DNA from: Flavobacterium agrisoli
GTDB lineage: Bacteria; Bacteroidota; Bacteroidia; Flavobacteriales; Flavobacteriaceae
Reading direction: 5' to 3'
DNA: 64,000 nucleotides
Assembly: GCF_016522065.1 (NCBI RefSeq)
Contig: NZ_JAEHFV010000001.1
Location: 248,001 to 312,000, forward strand
Shown here: piece after piece, positions 55,550 through 64,000 of the stretch
Position numbering within the stretch: position 1 is the first letter of the stretch
How the letters are laid out: the number at the start of each line of letters is the position of its first letter
Made by a program: the position numbers and the translations under genes
Notes under the pieces: generated by a model
What the model was told of the DNA's origin: nothing
Seen by the model: only the letters and a program-made list of their open reading frames with translations
Database searches by the model: none

Positions 55550-58096
55550 TTATTGATTAGAAGGCTCTTCGGCTTTATGAACTTCTACGGTTAACTCTTG
55601 AGTTGTTTCGTTTAAATCGATTATGATTTCATCACCTGTTCCTATTTTAGAAGTGATGATTTCTTCTGCAAGAATGTCTTCAACATATTTTTGGATGGCT
55701 CTTTTTAAAGGTCGAGCCCCAAACTGCTTGTCAAAACCTTTCTCAGCAATAAATGCTTTTGCGCTATCGGTTAAACTCAATTTATAGCCTAATTCAGCAA
55801 TTCGAGAGTATAATTTTTTCAATTCAATTTCTATAATTAAATCGATGTCTTTTTTCTCTAAACTGTTAAATACGATTACATCATCAATTCGGTTTAAGAA
55901 TTCTGGTGCAAATGTTTTTTTCAAGGCATTTTCGATAATGCTTTTAGAGTGTTCTTCTGCTTGAGCTACTTTTGCAGCTGTTCCAAACCCAACACCTTGT
56001 CCAAAATCCTTTAATTGTCTGGCTCCTACATTAGAAGTCATGATGATAATGGTGTTTTTAAAATCAATTTTTCTACCTAAGCTATCGGTCAAATAACCGT
56101 CATCCAAAACTTGTAACATCATGTTGAAAACATCAGGATGTGCTTTTTCAATTTCGTCTAAAAGAACCACGCTATATGGTTTTCTGCGTACTTTTTCGGT
56201 TAATTGTCCACCTTCTTCGTAGCCAACATATCCCGGAGGCGCACCGACTAATCTCGAAATAGCAAATTTTTCCATGTATTCGCTCATGTCAATGCGTACT
56301 AAAGCATCTTCCGAATCAAAAAGCTCTTTTGCAATTACTTTTGCTAATTGGGTTTTACCAACACCAGTTTGACCTAAGAAAATAAACGAACCAATTGGCT
56401 TGTTTGGATCTTTAAGACCAGCTCGATTTCGTTGAATCGAACGGGCAATTTTAAGAACTGCTTCATTTTGGCCAATTACTTTATCTTGAATTAATTCGGG
56501 TAATTTAGCTAATTTGTTACTTTCAGTTTGCGCAATTCGGTTTACAGGAATTCCTGTCATCATCGAAACTACATCAGCTACATTATCTTCGGTTACTGTA
56601 ATTCGGTTGTTTTTAGAATCTTCTTCCCATTGTTCTTGAGCAAGAGCTAAGTCTTTTTCGATGCGTTTTTCATCATCTCTTAGTTTAGCGGCCTCTTCGT
56701 ATTTCTGTTTTTTAACTACTACGTTTTTAAGTTCGCGAACATCTTCTAATTGTCGTTCTAAATCTAAAATTTGTTTCGGAACATCAATATTGGTAATATG
56801 TACACGAGAACCCGCTTCATCTAAAGCATCGATGGCTTTGTCTGGTAAAAATCGCTCCGACATGTATCGGTTGGTTAATTTAACACAAGCTTCGATAGCT
56901 TCGGGTGTAAAAGTCACATTATGGTGATCTTCGTATTTTTCTTTAATATTATTTAAAATAGCGATGGTTTCTTCTACAGTAGTTGGTTCTACAATTACTT
57001 TTTGGAAACGTCTTTCTAAGGCTCCATCTTTTTCGATGTATTGTCGGTATTCATCTAAAGTGGTTGCTCCAATACATTGAATTTCTCCTCTCGATAAAGC
57101 TGGTTTGAACATGTTTGAAGCGTCTAAAGAACCCGTTGCGCCACCTGCACCAACAATGGTATGAATTTCATCAATGAATAAAATTATATCATCGTTTTTT
57201 TCTAACTCATTCATCACCGCTTTCATGCGTTCTTCAAATTGTCCACGGTATTTTGTACCCGCAACTAAGCTTGCCAAATCAAGAGTTACTACACGTTTGT
57301 GAAAGAGGATTCTGGAAACCTTTTTCTGCACGATGCGTAAAGCTAAACCTTCTGCAATTGCCGATTTACCAACTCCGGGTTCTCCAATAAGCAAAGGATT
57401 GTTCTTTTTTCTTCGGCTTAAAATTTGCGAAACGCGTTCAATTTCTTTCTCACGACCTACTACAGGATCGAGTTTACCTTCTTCCGCCATTTCTGTTAAA
57501 TCTCTCCCAAAATTATCCAAAACAGGCGTTTTAGATTTTTTGTTTGACTTATTGGCTGGATTATTAAAATTCCCTTCTTTTAGACTGTCATCTTGTCCTG
57601 AATCTTCATTGTAAGATTCGTTTCTTGGGAAATTATCTAAAAATTCTTCTTCGTTTGGAATCATATTTACATATTGTTCTTTAGCCGTATCATAATCTAT
57701 TTTTAGTTTATGAAGCAACTTGGTTGTAGGATCATTTTCGTTTCTTAAAATACACAATAACAAATGCGCTGTGCTGATAGAAGAACTCTGGAAAACTTTA
57801 GCTTCTAAAAAAGTGGTTTTCAAAGCCCTTTCGGCTTGGCGTGTTAAGTGTAAGTTTTTCTTTTCGACGTTTGGTTCCGCATTAGCGTTGGCAGGACTTA
57901 ATATTTCTACTTTTCTGCGCAGGTGTTCCAAATCTACAGAAAGATTGTTCAGGATACGAATAGCTTTTCCGTTCCCATCTCTTAAAATACCAAGCATCAA
58001 ATGTTCGGTACCTATAAAGTCGTGACCCAAACGTAAAGCTTCTTCTTTACTGTATGTGATTACGTCTTTTACTCTTGGTGAAAAATTGTCGTCCAT
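55550..58096 (-). CDS. clpC: ATP-dependent Clp protease ATPase ClpC
   Basis: An 848-residue Hsp100 unfoldase of the ClpC type. Residues 1-150 contain two Clp_N repeats (FSPRVKDVITYSKEEALRLGHDFIGTEHLMLG). The first AAA+ domain has Walker A LIGEPGVGKSAIAEG. A middle region with a UVR-like segment (LEDVRELKNVVVKKQKYEEAAKLRDDEKR) is followed by the second AAA+ domain with FLGQTGVGKTQLAKV and the C-terminal ClpB_D2-small domain. It likely pairs with ClpP (gene elsewhere) and may use ClpS (11.8 kb) as adaptor. Confidence 0.95.
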   Translation of the reverse strand: MDDNFSPRVKDVITYSKEEALRLGHDFIGTEHLMLGILRDGNGKAIRILNNLSVDLEHLRRKVEILSPANANAEPNVEKKNLHLTRQAERALKTTFLEAKVFQSSSISTAHLLLCILRNENDPTTKLLHKLKIDYDTAKEQYVNMIPNEEEFLDNFPRNESYNEDSGQDDSLKEGNFNNPANKSNKKSKTPVLDNFGRDLTEMAEEGKLDPVVGREKEIERVSQILSRRKKNNPLLIGEPGVGKSAIAEGLALRIVQKKVSRILFHKRVVTLDLASLVAGTKYRGQFEERMKAVMNELEKNDDIILFIDEIHTIVGAGGATGSLDASNMFKPALSRGEIQCIGATTLDEYRQYIEKDGALERRFQKVIVEPTTVEETIAILNNIKEKYEDHHNVTFTPEAIEACVKLTNRYMSERFLPDKAIDALDEAGSRVHITNIDVPKQILDLERQLEDVRELKNVVVKKQKYEEAAKLRDDEKRIEKDLALAQEQWEEDSKNNRITVTEDNVADVVSMMTGIPVNRIAQTESNKLAKLPELIQDKVIGQNEAVLKIARSIQRNRAGLKDPNKPIGSFIFLGQTGVGKTQLAKVIAKELFDSEDALVRIDMSEYMEKFAISRLVGAPPGYVGYEEGGQLTEKVRRKPYSVVLLDEIEKAHPDVFNMMLQVLDDGYLTDSLGRKIDFKNTIIIMTSNVGARQLKDFGQGVGFGTAAKVAQAEEHSKSIIENALKKTFAPEFLNRIDDVIVFNSLEKKDIDLIIEIELKKLYSRIAELGYKLSLTDSAKAFIAEKGFDKQFGARPLKRAIQKYVEDILAEEIITSKIGTGDEIIIDLNETTQELTVEVHKAEEPSNQ

Positions 58097-58353
58097 AATA
58101 TATTGTTGGTATTGTAAATTTAATGAATTACAGTTTGAAAAACAAAAATCGTACCTCTTAACAACTATTGTCAGCTAATTGACGAAAAAAAAGGCAAAAA
58201 CTATGCTAAAACGCCTTTATTTTATTAACTAAAAGTTAAAGAAAAGTTGTTAATAAATTGCAGAAATAACTGCTGTAAAATAGATGCAAAAATTTTAAAA
58301 AGCCGTATATTGGCACGTTTTGAAACTAAAATAATTATTTAATATAACAACTT

Positions 58354-60912
58354 ATGTCTGAAGGAGAAAAGTTAATTCCTATTAACATAGAGGATGAAAT
58401 GAAATCAGCTTACATTGATTATTCAATGTCGGTTATTGTATCAAGAGCACTTCCTGATGTTAGAGATGGCTTAAAACCAGTACACCGTAGAGTATTATAC
58501 GGAATGTACGATTTAGGAGTTTTTTCAAATAAAGCCCATAAAAAATCCGCTAGAATTGTTGGAGAAGTTTTAGGTAAGTATCACCCACATGGCGATACTT
58601 CTGTTTATGATGCTATGGTTCGTATGGCGCAAGAATGGAGTATGCGTTATTTATTAGTCGATGGGCAGGGTAACTTTGGTTCTGTCGATGGTGATAGCCC
58701 AGCAGCAATGCGTTATACAGAGGCCAGAATGCATAAAATTTCGGAAGAAATTATGGCCGATATCGAAAAAGAAACAGTTGATTTTCAATTGAATTTTGAC
58801 GATACTATTTACGAGCCAAAAGTAATGCCAACTCGTATTCCTACTTTATTGGTAAATGGAGCAACAGGAATTGCAGTAGGTATGGCAACCAATATGCCTC
58901 CTCATAATCTTACCGAAGTAATCAACGGAACATTAGCTTATTTAGATAACAACGATATCGAAGTTGATGAATTAATGAGCCATATTAAAGCACCCGATTT
59001 TCCAACTGGTGGTGTAATTTATGGTTATGATGGTGTTCGCGAAGCTTTTAAAACAGGAAGAGGTCGTATCGTAATGCGTGCCAAAGTAAATTTTGAAGAA
59101 GTTGACGGAAGAGAATGCATCATTGCAACCGAAATACCTTATCAAGTTAACAAAGCAGACATGATTAAGCGTACTGCTGATTTGGTTAACGAGAAAAAAA
59201 TAGAAGGAATTGCTAATATTCGTGACGAATCGGATCGTAACGGAATGCGTATCGTTTATATTTTAAAACGCGATGCAACTCCAAATGTGGTTTTAAACAC
59301 ACTTTATAAATTTACACAATTACAATCTTCTTTTAGTGTAAATAATATTGCTTTAGTAAAAGGTCGTCCGCAAATGTTGAATCTAAAAGATATGATTCAT
59401 TATTTTGTAGAACACCGCCACGATGTAGTGGTTCGTAGAACACAATTTGAATTACGAAAAGCAGAAGAAAGAGCGCATATTTTAGAAGGTTTAATAATTG
59501 CATCGGATAATATTGATGAAGTAATTGCTATCATTCGAGGTTCTAAAAATACCGAAGAAGCTCGTGAAAAATTAATTGAGCGTTTCCAATTAAGTGATAT
59601 TCAAGCTCGTGCTATTGTAGAAATGCGTTTGCGTCAATTAACAGGTCTTGAGCAAGACAAGTTAAGAGCGGAATACGAAGAACTGATGAAATTAATTGAG
59701 CATTTGAAAGCTTTATTAGCAAATGTTGATTTAAGAACAGATTTGATTAAAGAAGAATTAACCGAAATTCGAGATAAATACGGAGATGAAAGACGTTCTA
59801 CTATTGAATATGCTGGTGGCGATGTGAGTATTGAGGATTTAATTGCCGATGAAAATGTGGTGATTACTATTTCACATGCAGGTTACATCAAACGTACCAA
59901 TTTAACAGAATACAAAACACAAAACAGAGGAGGAGTAGGACAAAAGAGTGCAGGAACACGTGATCAAGATTTCTTAGAGCACATGTTCGTAGCTACCAAT
60001 CACCAATACATGATGTTCTTTACACAAAAAGGAAAATGTTATTGGATGCGCGTTTACGAAATTCCAGAAGGAAGCAAAACAGCAAAAGGTCGCGCTATTC
60101 AAAACCTTATCAACATTGAAAGTGATGATAAAGTGAAGGCTGTAATTTGTACAAAAGATTTAAAAGACCAAGAGTATATCAATACCCATAATTTAATTAT
60201 GGTGACTAAAAAAGGTCAGGTTAAGAAAACTTCTTTAGAACAATATTCACGTCCAAGGGTTAATGGAGTTGCAGCCATTACCATCAAAGAAGATGATGAA
60301 TTGTTAGAAGCTAAATTAACTAATGGAGAAAGTCAAATTTTAGTAGCTGTTAAATCGGGTAAATTGGTTCGTTTTGAAGAAAGTAAAACACGTCCGATGG
60401 GTAGAACTGCCTCTGGAGTTCGTGGAATTACGCTGCAAGATGACCAAGACGAAGTTATCGGAATGGTTTCGGTAAATAAAGAAGATATTAACGATACTCA
60501 AATTTTAGTAGTTACCGAAAACGGATACGGAAAACGTACCAAATTGGTAGACGATGATGGAGAAGAGGTTTACCGAATTACCAATAGAGGTGGTAAAGGT
60601 GTGAAAACATTAAATATTACCGAGAAAACGGGAGCTCTTATCTCTATTAGTGCGGTTACCGATGCTGATGATTTGATGATTATCAATAAATCTGGATTAA
60701 CAATTCGTTTGGCTGTTTCGGATTTACGTGTAATGGGGCGTGCAACTCAAGGTGTTCGTTTGATTAATATTAAAGGAACCGATTCTATTGCTGCTGTTGC
60801 CAAAGTAATGAAAGATGACGAAGAAGAAGTAGTAGAAGATAGTGATGAAAATGCAACTTCAAATGAAGAAACCGCTACCGAAGAAGATTCTGAACCAACT
60901 TCTGAAGAATAA
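58354..60912 (+). CDS. gyrA: DNA gyrase subunit A
   Basis: An 852-residue subunit of type II topoisomerase that cuts and rejoins DNA while GyrB hydrolyses ATP. It has the N-terminal winged-helix breakage domain with [23 protein letters not shown]; the active tyrosine is in [12 protein letters not shown] near residue 122. At the quinolone-resistance positions it has Thr at 83 and Asp at 87 (E. coli numbering). The C-terminal pinwheel repeats follow, with a GyrA-box-like segment around [20 protein letters not shown]. The last ~30 residues are a highly acidic tail ([19 protein letters not shown]). The next gene starts 35 bp later. Confidence 0.95.
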   Translation: MSEGEKLIPINIEDEMKSAYIDYSMSVIVSRALPDVRDGLKPVHRRVLYGMYDLGVFSNKAHKKSARIVGEVLGKYHPHGDTSVYDAMVRMAQEWSMRYLLVDGQGNFGSVDGDSPAAMRYTEARMHKISEEIMADIEKETVDFQLNFDDTIYEPKVMPTRIPTLLVNGATGIAVGMATNMPPHNLTEVINGTLAYLDNNDIEVDELMSHIKAPDFPTGGVIYGYDGVREAFKTGRGRIVMRAKVNFEEVDGRECIIATEIPYQVNKADMIKRTADLVNEKKIEGIANIRDESDRNGMRIVYILKRDATPNVVLNTLYKFTQLQSSFSVNNIALVKGRPQMLNLKDMIHYFVEHRHDVVVRRTQFELRKAEERAHILEGLIIASDNIDEVIAIIRGSKNTEEAREKLIERFQLSDIQARAIVEMRLRQLTGLEQDKLRAEYEELMKLIEHLKALLANVDLRTDLIKEELTEIRDKYGDERRSTIEYAGGDVSIEDLIADENVVITISHAGYIKRTNLTEYKTQNRGGVGQKSAGTRDQDFLEHMFVATNHQYMMFFTQKGKCYWMRVYEIPEGSKTAKGRAIQNLINIESDDKVKAVICTKDLKDQEYINTHNLIMVTKKGQVKKTSLEQYSRPRVNGVAAITIKEDDELLEAKLTNGESQILVAVKSGKLVRFEESKTRPMGRTASGVRGITLQDDQDEVIGMVSVNKEDINDTQILVVTENGYGKRTKLVDDDGEEVYRITNRGGKGVKTLNITEKTGALISISAVTDADDLMIINKSGLTIRLAVSDLRVMGRATQGVRLINIKGTDSIAAVAKVMKDDEEEVVEDSDENATSNEETATEEDSEPTSEE

Positions 60913-60947
60913 AACTGTAAATAAAAATTAAATATAAATTGAATATT

Positions 60948-62225
60948 ATGAAAAATAAATTTGCAATAGTTGCAGCTGCATTTATCATTTCAGCAAGTGG
61001 ATTTGCGCAAAAGGATGAAATTAAAAGTGCAGAAAAATCATTAAAAGGTGGTGATGCGCAAGGAGCAATTACCGTTTTAAATGGAGTTGAAGGTTCAATC
61101 TCGAGTGCTAAAGATACGGAGCAAGCCCAGTTTTATTTCTTAAAAGGAAACGCTTACTTGGATCTTGCAAACAAAAAAGGAGCAGAAGAAGGCAAAAATC
61201 TTTCGTTAGCTGCAGAATCATATAACAAATTATTAGAAGTTGAAAAAGCTTCTGGTAAAATGAAATATTCTACACAAGCTGCTGCTTCTATTACAGAAAT
61301 AAAAGGAAAATTGATTAACAGTGCTATTGCTGATACAGAAGCAAAACGAAACAAAGAAGGTGCTAAAAAATTATATGATGCCTATTTATTGGATAAAAAA
61401 GATACCATCAATTTGTATTATGCTGCTTCTACTAACGTAAACGCTGGTGAGTATGATACTGCCTTATCAATGTATGAGGAGTTGAAAAAAATTAATTATT
61501 CAGGAAAAGGAACCTCTTATTTAGCAGTAAATAAAGCAAATGGTCAAGAAGATGCATTTTCTACAGCAAGCCAACGTGATATGGCCGTGAAATTAGGTAC
61601 GCACGAAAAACCAACTGTTGAAAAAATTCCATCTAAAAGAGGCGAAATTTATAAAAACATCGCACTTATTTTAATTCAGAAAAAAGATATTGAGAGAGCT
61701 AAAAAAGAAATCTCAGATGCAAGAAAAGCAAACCCTGATGATGCAACCTTAATTTTAACTGAAGCTAATTTGTATCTCGAAACAAAAGATTATGATACCT
61801 ACCAGAAATTGGTTGAAGAGGCTTTGCAAAAAGACCCGAACAATGTTGATATGGTCTTTAATTTAGGTGTAATTAGTTACAATGCGAAAAAATTTGATGA
61901 TGCTGAAAAATATTATAAAAAAGCCATCGAAATTGATCCGAATTATGCTAATGCATATGTGAATTTAGCTGCATTAAAACTAGATGCTGAAAAGCCAATC
62001 ATTGATGAAATGAATAAGTTAGGAACTTCATCTAAAGATATGGCACGTTATGATGTGTTGAAAAAACAAAGAGAAGACATATTTAGAAGTACCATCCCTT
62101 ATCTTAAAAAAGCAGTAGAATTGGATCCTAAAAATGAAGGAGCTTCTAGCACTTTATTAAGTGTTTACAGAGCTTTAGAAATGACTCCAGAATACAAAGC
62201 GCTTAAAGCACAATTAGGAAAATAA
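60948..62225 (+). CDS. Secreted TPR-repeat protein
   Basis: A 425-residue protein with a signal peptide (MKNKFAIVAAAFIISASGFAQ). TPR helices run through it, clearest in NVDMVFNLGVISYNAKKFDDAEKYYKKAIEIDPNYANAYVNLAALK and in AKKLYDAYLLDKKDTINLYYAAS near the middle. TPR proteins are protein-binding scaffolds; partners are unknown. It lies 35 bp after gyrA, so it may be co-transcribed despite the differing role. The ATG at 60948 is chosen over a TTG three codons upstream. Confidence 0.85.
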   Translation: MKNKFAIVAAAFIISASGFAQKDEIKSAEKSLKGGDAQGAITVLNGVEGSISSAKDTEQAQFYFLKGNAYLDLANKKGAEEGKNLSLAAESYNKLLEVEKASGKMKYSTQAAASITEIKGKLINSAIADTEAKRNKEGAKKLYDAYLLDKKDTINLYYAASTNVNAGEYDTALSMYEELKKINYSGKGTSYLAVNKANGQEDAFSTASQRDMAVKLGTHEKPTVEKIPSKRGEIYKNIALILIQKKDIERAKKEISDARKANPDDATLILTEANLYLETKDYDTYQKLVEEALQKDPNNVDMVFNLGVISYNAKKFDDAEKYYKKAIEIDPNYANAYVNLAALKLDAEKPIIDEMNKLGTSSKDMARYDVLKKQREDIFRSTIPYLKKAVELDPKNEGASSTLLSVYRALEMTPEYKALKAQLGK

Positions 62226-62246
62226 TTTCTTGAAATTTAAATAATT

Positions 62247-62283
62247 AAAAGGTTTGGCTATTAGTTTAGTCAAACCTTTTTTT
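62247..62283 (+). terminator. Intrinsic terminator of the gyrA-TPR transcript
   Basis: A 13-bp stem including one G-U pair (AAAAGGTTTGGCT with AGTCAAACCTTTT) and an 8-nt loop is followed by a T-run, 21 bp past the TPR gene stop. Confidence 0.85.
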
Positions 62284-62371
62284 ATTTTATAAAGTTAATT
62301 CAGTCCTAAAATAGGCAGTGTTTACTGATATTTTCTTAAATTAGATAGCTATTATTTTACAAAATAAATTC

Positions 62372-64000
62372 ATGGAAAATTTCAACATACAAGCTTTTAT
62401 CCCTCTTTTTTACTTGGTTTGGTCCGATGATAATTTAACCGATATCGAATTTGAAACACTTAAAAGTTTCATCAATTCTCAAACATGGTTGCAAGAAAAA
62501 GACAAACTCTATTTACTTACCAAAATTGATAAACAAAATCCGCCTACAAGAGAAGAAATAATTGGTTGGAAAAATCAATTGGAAACTATTGTTCAAAATA
62601 ATCCGAATATATCTTCCATTTTTGACATAATTGTAGATATGTCGACTGCTAGTAAAACTGCTTTGGGTGAATTTAAAAACGATTTTTTACAGCTCGAAAA
62701 CGATTTAGGGGTTTTAGGTGAAGAAGTAGTGAGCCAATTCAAATCGAAAATTAATTTAGCCACTTCTAAATCAAAAACCGCGTCTAATTTTGATATAACT
62801 AAAATTACGGCTCTTTTAAATGGTGATCAAGCAGAGATTATTGATAAAGTAAAGAAAGTAATTTCGCAGCCTGAATTTGCCTATTATACCGAAGAAAGTA
62901 TCAGCAGTTACCGTGATAAAGTTTATGAATGGTGTAAAATTTTGGCTAATGAAAATTTTGGAAATATGGCCTTTCCCAAAGAATATGGTGGTGGCGATGA
63001 CATATTGAATTATTTTAGCATTATGGAAACCTTAAGTTATCATGACCTGAGTTTGGTTATCAAATTTGGGGTTCAATTTGGACTTTGGGGAATGAGTGTT
63101 CAATTATTAGGAACAAAAAAACATCATGAAAAATACCTGAAAGATATAGGTTCTTTGAAACTTCCGGGTTGTTTTGCAATGACCGAAACCAATCATGGTT
63201 CCAATGTCAAAGGTTTAGAAACTACTGCCACTTATGATCATCAAAATAAAACTTTTATCATTCAAACGCCTTACCCTAATGCACAAAAAGAATACATTGG
63301 AAATGCTGCTGTACATGGACAAATGGCCACTGTTTTCGCAAAATTAATTATCAATAATCACGACTATGGTGTTAATGCATTTATTGTTCCGTTACGCGAT
63401 TCGGAGGGTAATGTTTTAAACGGAATTAAAATTGGAGATTGTGGACCTAAAATGGGACTCAATGGCGTGGATAACGGCACTATTCGTTTTGATAACGTTA
63501 TTGTTCCAAAAGAAAATATGCTGGATCGGTTTGCTTCAGTAAATGAAAAGGGTGTATTCGAAAGTCCGATACCAAGCGATAACCGACGTTTTTTTACGAT
63601 GCTCGGAACACTCGTAGGTGGCCGAATTGGGATTCCACGTTCTGCATTAGCCGCGGCGAAATCTGGATTGGCAATTGCAATTAAATATGGCGATCAACGA
63701 AAACAATTTGGTCCCGATGGAGAAAGCGAAGTGCCTATTTTAAATTATCGTATTCACCAACGTCGATTGTTGCCTCATTTGGCTAAAACCTATGCTGTTC
63801 ATTTTGCGCTTCAATATTTGACCAAGCGATTTGTTTCGAGAACGGAGGCAGATATGCAAGAAATTGAAGCTTTAGCAGCCGGAATGAAATCCTATTCTTC
63901 TTGGAGTACTACAGCCATTTTACAAGAGTGTAGGGAAGCTTGTGGTGGAAAAGGATATTTATCCATAAACCGATTGGACCGATTAAAAAATGACACCGAA
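62372..64000 (+). CDS. Acyl-CoA dehydrogenase/oxidase-like flavoprotein (truncated at the window edge)
   Basis: The frame is open from an ATG at 62372 to the window end (543 residues, C-terminus outside). Residues ~1-150 are a helical N-terminal region, unusual for simple acyl-CoA dehydrogenases and only weakly like a TerB-type domain. The FAD-binding acyl-CoA dehydrogenase/oxidase fold then begins (NFGNMAFPKEYGGGDDILNYFSIMETLSYHDLSL). It continues with FAMTETNHGSNVKGLETTATYD, the oxidase-like central motif, and QECREACGGKGYL near the end. The likely role is fatty-acid beta-oxidation; whether it passes electrons to oxygen or ETF is undetermined. A terminator precedes it, so it forms its own transcript. 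Confidence 0.85.
   Translation, partial: MENFNIQAFIPLFYLVWSDDNLTDIEFETLKSFINSQTWLQEKDKLYLLTKIDKQNPPTREEIIGWKNQLETIVQNNPNISSIFDIIVDMSTASKTALGEFKNDFLQLENDLGVLGEEVVSQFKSKINLATSKSKTASNFDITKITALLNGDQAEIIDKVKKVISQPEFAYYTEESISSYRDKVYEWCKILANENFGNMAFPKEYGGGDDILNYFSIMETLSYHDLSLVIKFGVQFGLWGMSVQLLGTKKHHEKYLKDIGSLKLPGCFAMTETNHGSNVKGLETTATYDHQNKTFIIQTPYPNAQKEYIGNAAVHGQMATVFAKLIINNHDYGVNAFIVPLRDSEGNVLNGIKIGDCGPKMGLNGVDNGTIRFDNVIVPKENMLDRFASVNEKGVFESPIPSDNRRFFTMLGTLVGGRIGIPRSALAAAKSGLAIAIKYGDQRKQFGPDGESEVPILNYRIHQRRLLPHLAKTYAVHFALQYLTKRFVSRTEADMQEIEALAAGMKSYSSWSTTAILQECREACGGKGYLSINRLDRLKNDTE

Noticed and set aside
55550..58096. Plus-strand reading frames opposite clpC
   Set aside because: Antisense shadows of a well-conserved gene; no start context or homology.
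58190..58218. AAAGGC/GCCTTT hairpin between clpC and gyrA
   Set aside because: Only 6 bp with a 17-nt loop in a divergent intergenic region where no terminator is expected.
58306..58313. TATATTGG as the gyrA promoter box
   Set aside because: It differs from TAnnTTTG at one of the conserved positions, so I left it out as unsupported.

Overview
The window is a chromosomal segment of a member of the Bacteroidota, most likely the family Flavobacteriaceae and probably Flavobacterium or a close relative. The DNA is AT-rich. Start codons are preceded by A-rich stretches rather than Shine-Dalgarno sequences, and exact matches to the Bacteroidota -7 box TAnnTTTG lie upstream of many genes. Lineage markers are a fused LpxC-FabZ, PorX (regulator of the type IX secretion system, T9SS), a secreted enzyme with a C-terminal T9SS-type sorting domain, ClpC with ClpS, and a MutS2 that lacks the Smr domain. 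I see no rRNA, tRNA, CRISPR array, phage or insertion sequence.

Layout. 1-5.9 kb: truncated egtB, guaC, acs and a secreted pectate lyase. 6.3-9.3 kb: rpsA and a PAS histidine kinase. 9.4-13.4 kb (minus strand): outer-membrane protein, kdsA, lipoprotein, clpS, prmA and a DCC-family protein. 13.4-16.4 kb: an odd locus in which a broken TonB-plug-like gene sits between mutS2 and a second copy of the mutS2 3' end. 16.5-21 kb: ung, a small membrane-anchored protein, and ald-tsaE-porX. 21-27.3 kb: a complete RND efflux operon with its MarR/GbsR-type regulator. 27.5-35.7 kb (plus strand): HD hydrolase, lipid A genes lpxD, lpxC-fabZ and lpxA, efp, a second lpxD-like gene, an NTF2-like gene, sucD and a GIY-YIG-like protein. 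35.8-37.3 kb: a large helical-repeat protein of unknown function. 37.5-45.5 kb: the branched-chain amino acid cluster leuA-leuB then ilvD-ilvB-ilvN-ilvC. 45.7-58.1 kb: selO-msrA, a BamA/TamA-like outer-membrane protein, a class V aminotransferase, an APC permease, two small genes, a RimK-like ligase fused to a retropepsin-like domain, and clpC. 58.3-64 kb: gyrA, a TPR protein and a truncated acyl-CoA dehydrogenase/oxidase.

How the genes work together. lpxD, lpxC-fabZ and lpxA cover the early lipid A steps and kdsA supplies Kdo. leuA, leuB and ilvDBNC carry most of valine, leucine and isoleucine synthesis, but leuC, leuD, ilvA and ilvE are not in the window. PorX may control secretion of T9SS cargo such as the pectate lyase. 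The RND operon has an inverted repeat at its promoter that fits autoregulation by its first gene.

The most interesting signals are: (1) a 20-residue leader peptide with 10 Ile/Val/Leu codons followed by an intrinsic terminator just before ilvD, which reads as a transcription attenuator; (2) the duplicated mutS2 tail enclosing a gene with an in-frame amber codon; (3) a large UUCG-capped hairpin between ilvC and selO; (4) the fused ligase/protease; and (5) the candidate operator of the RND operon.
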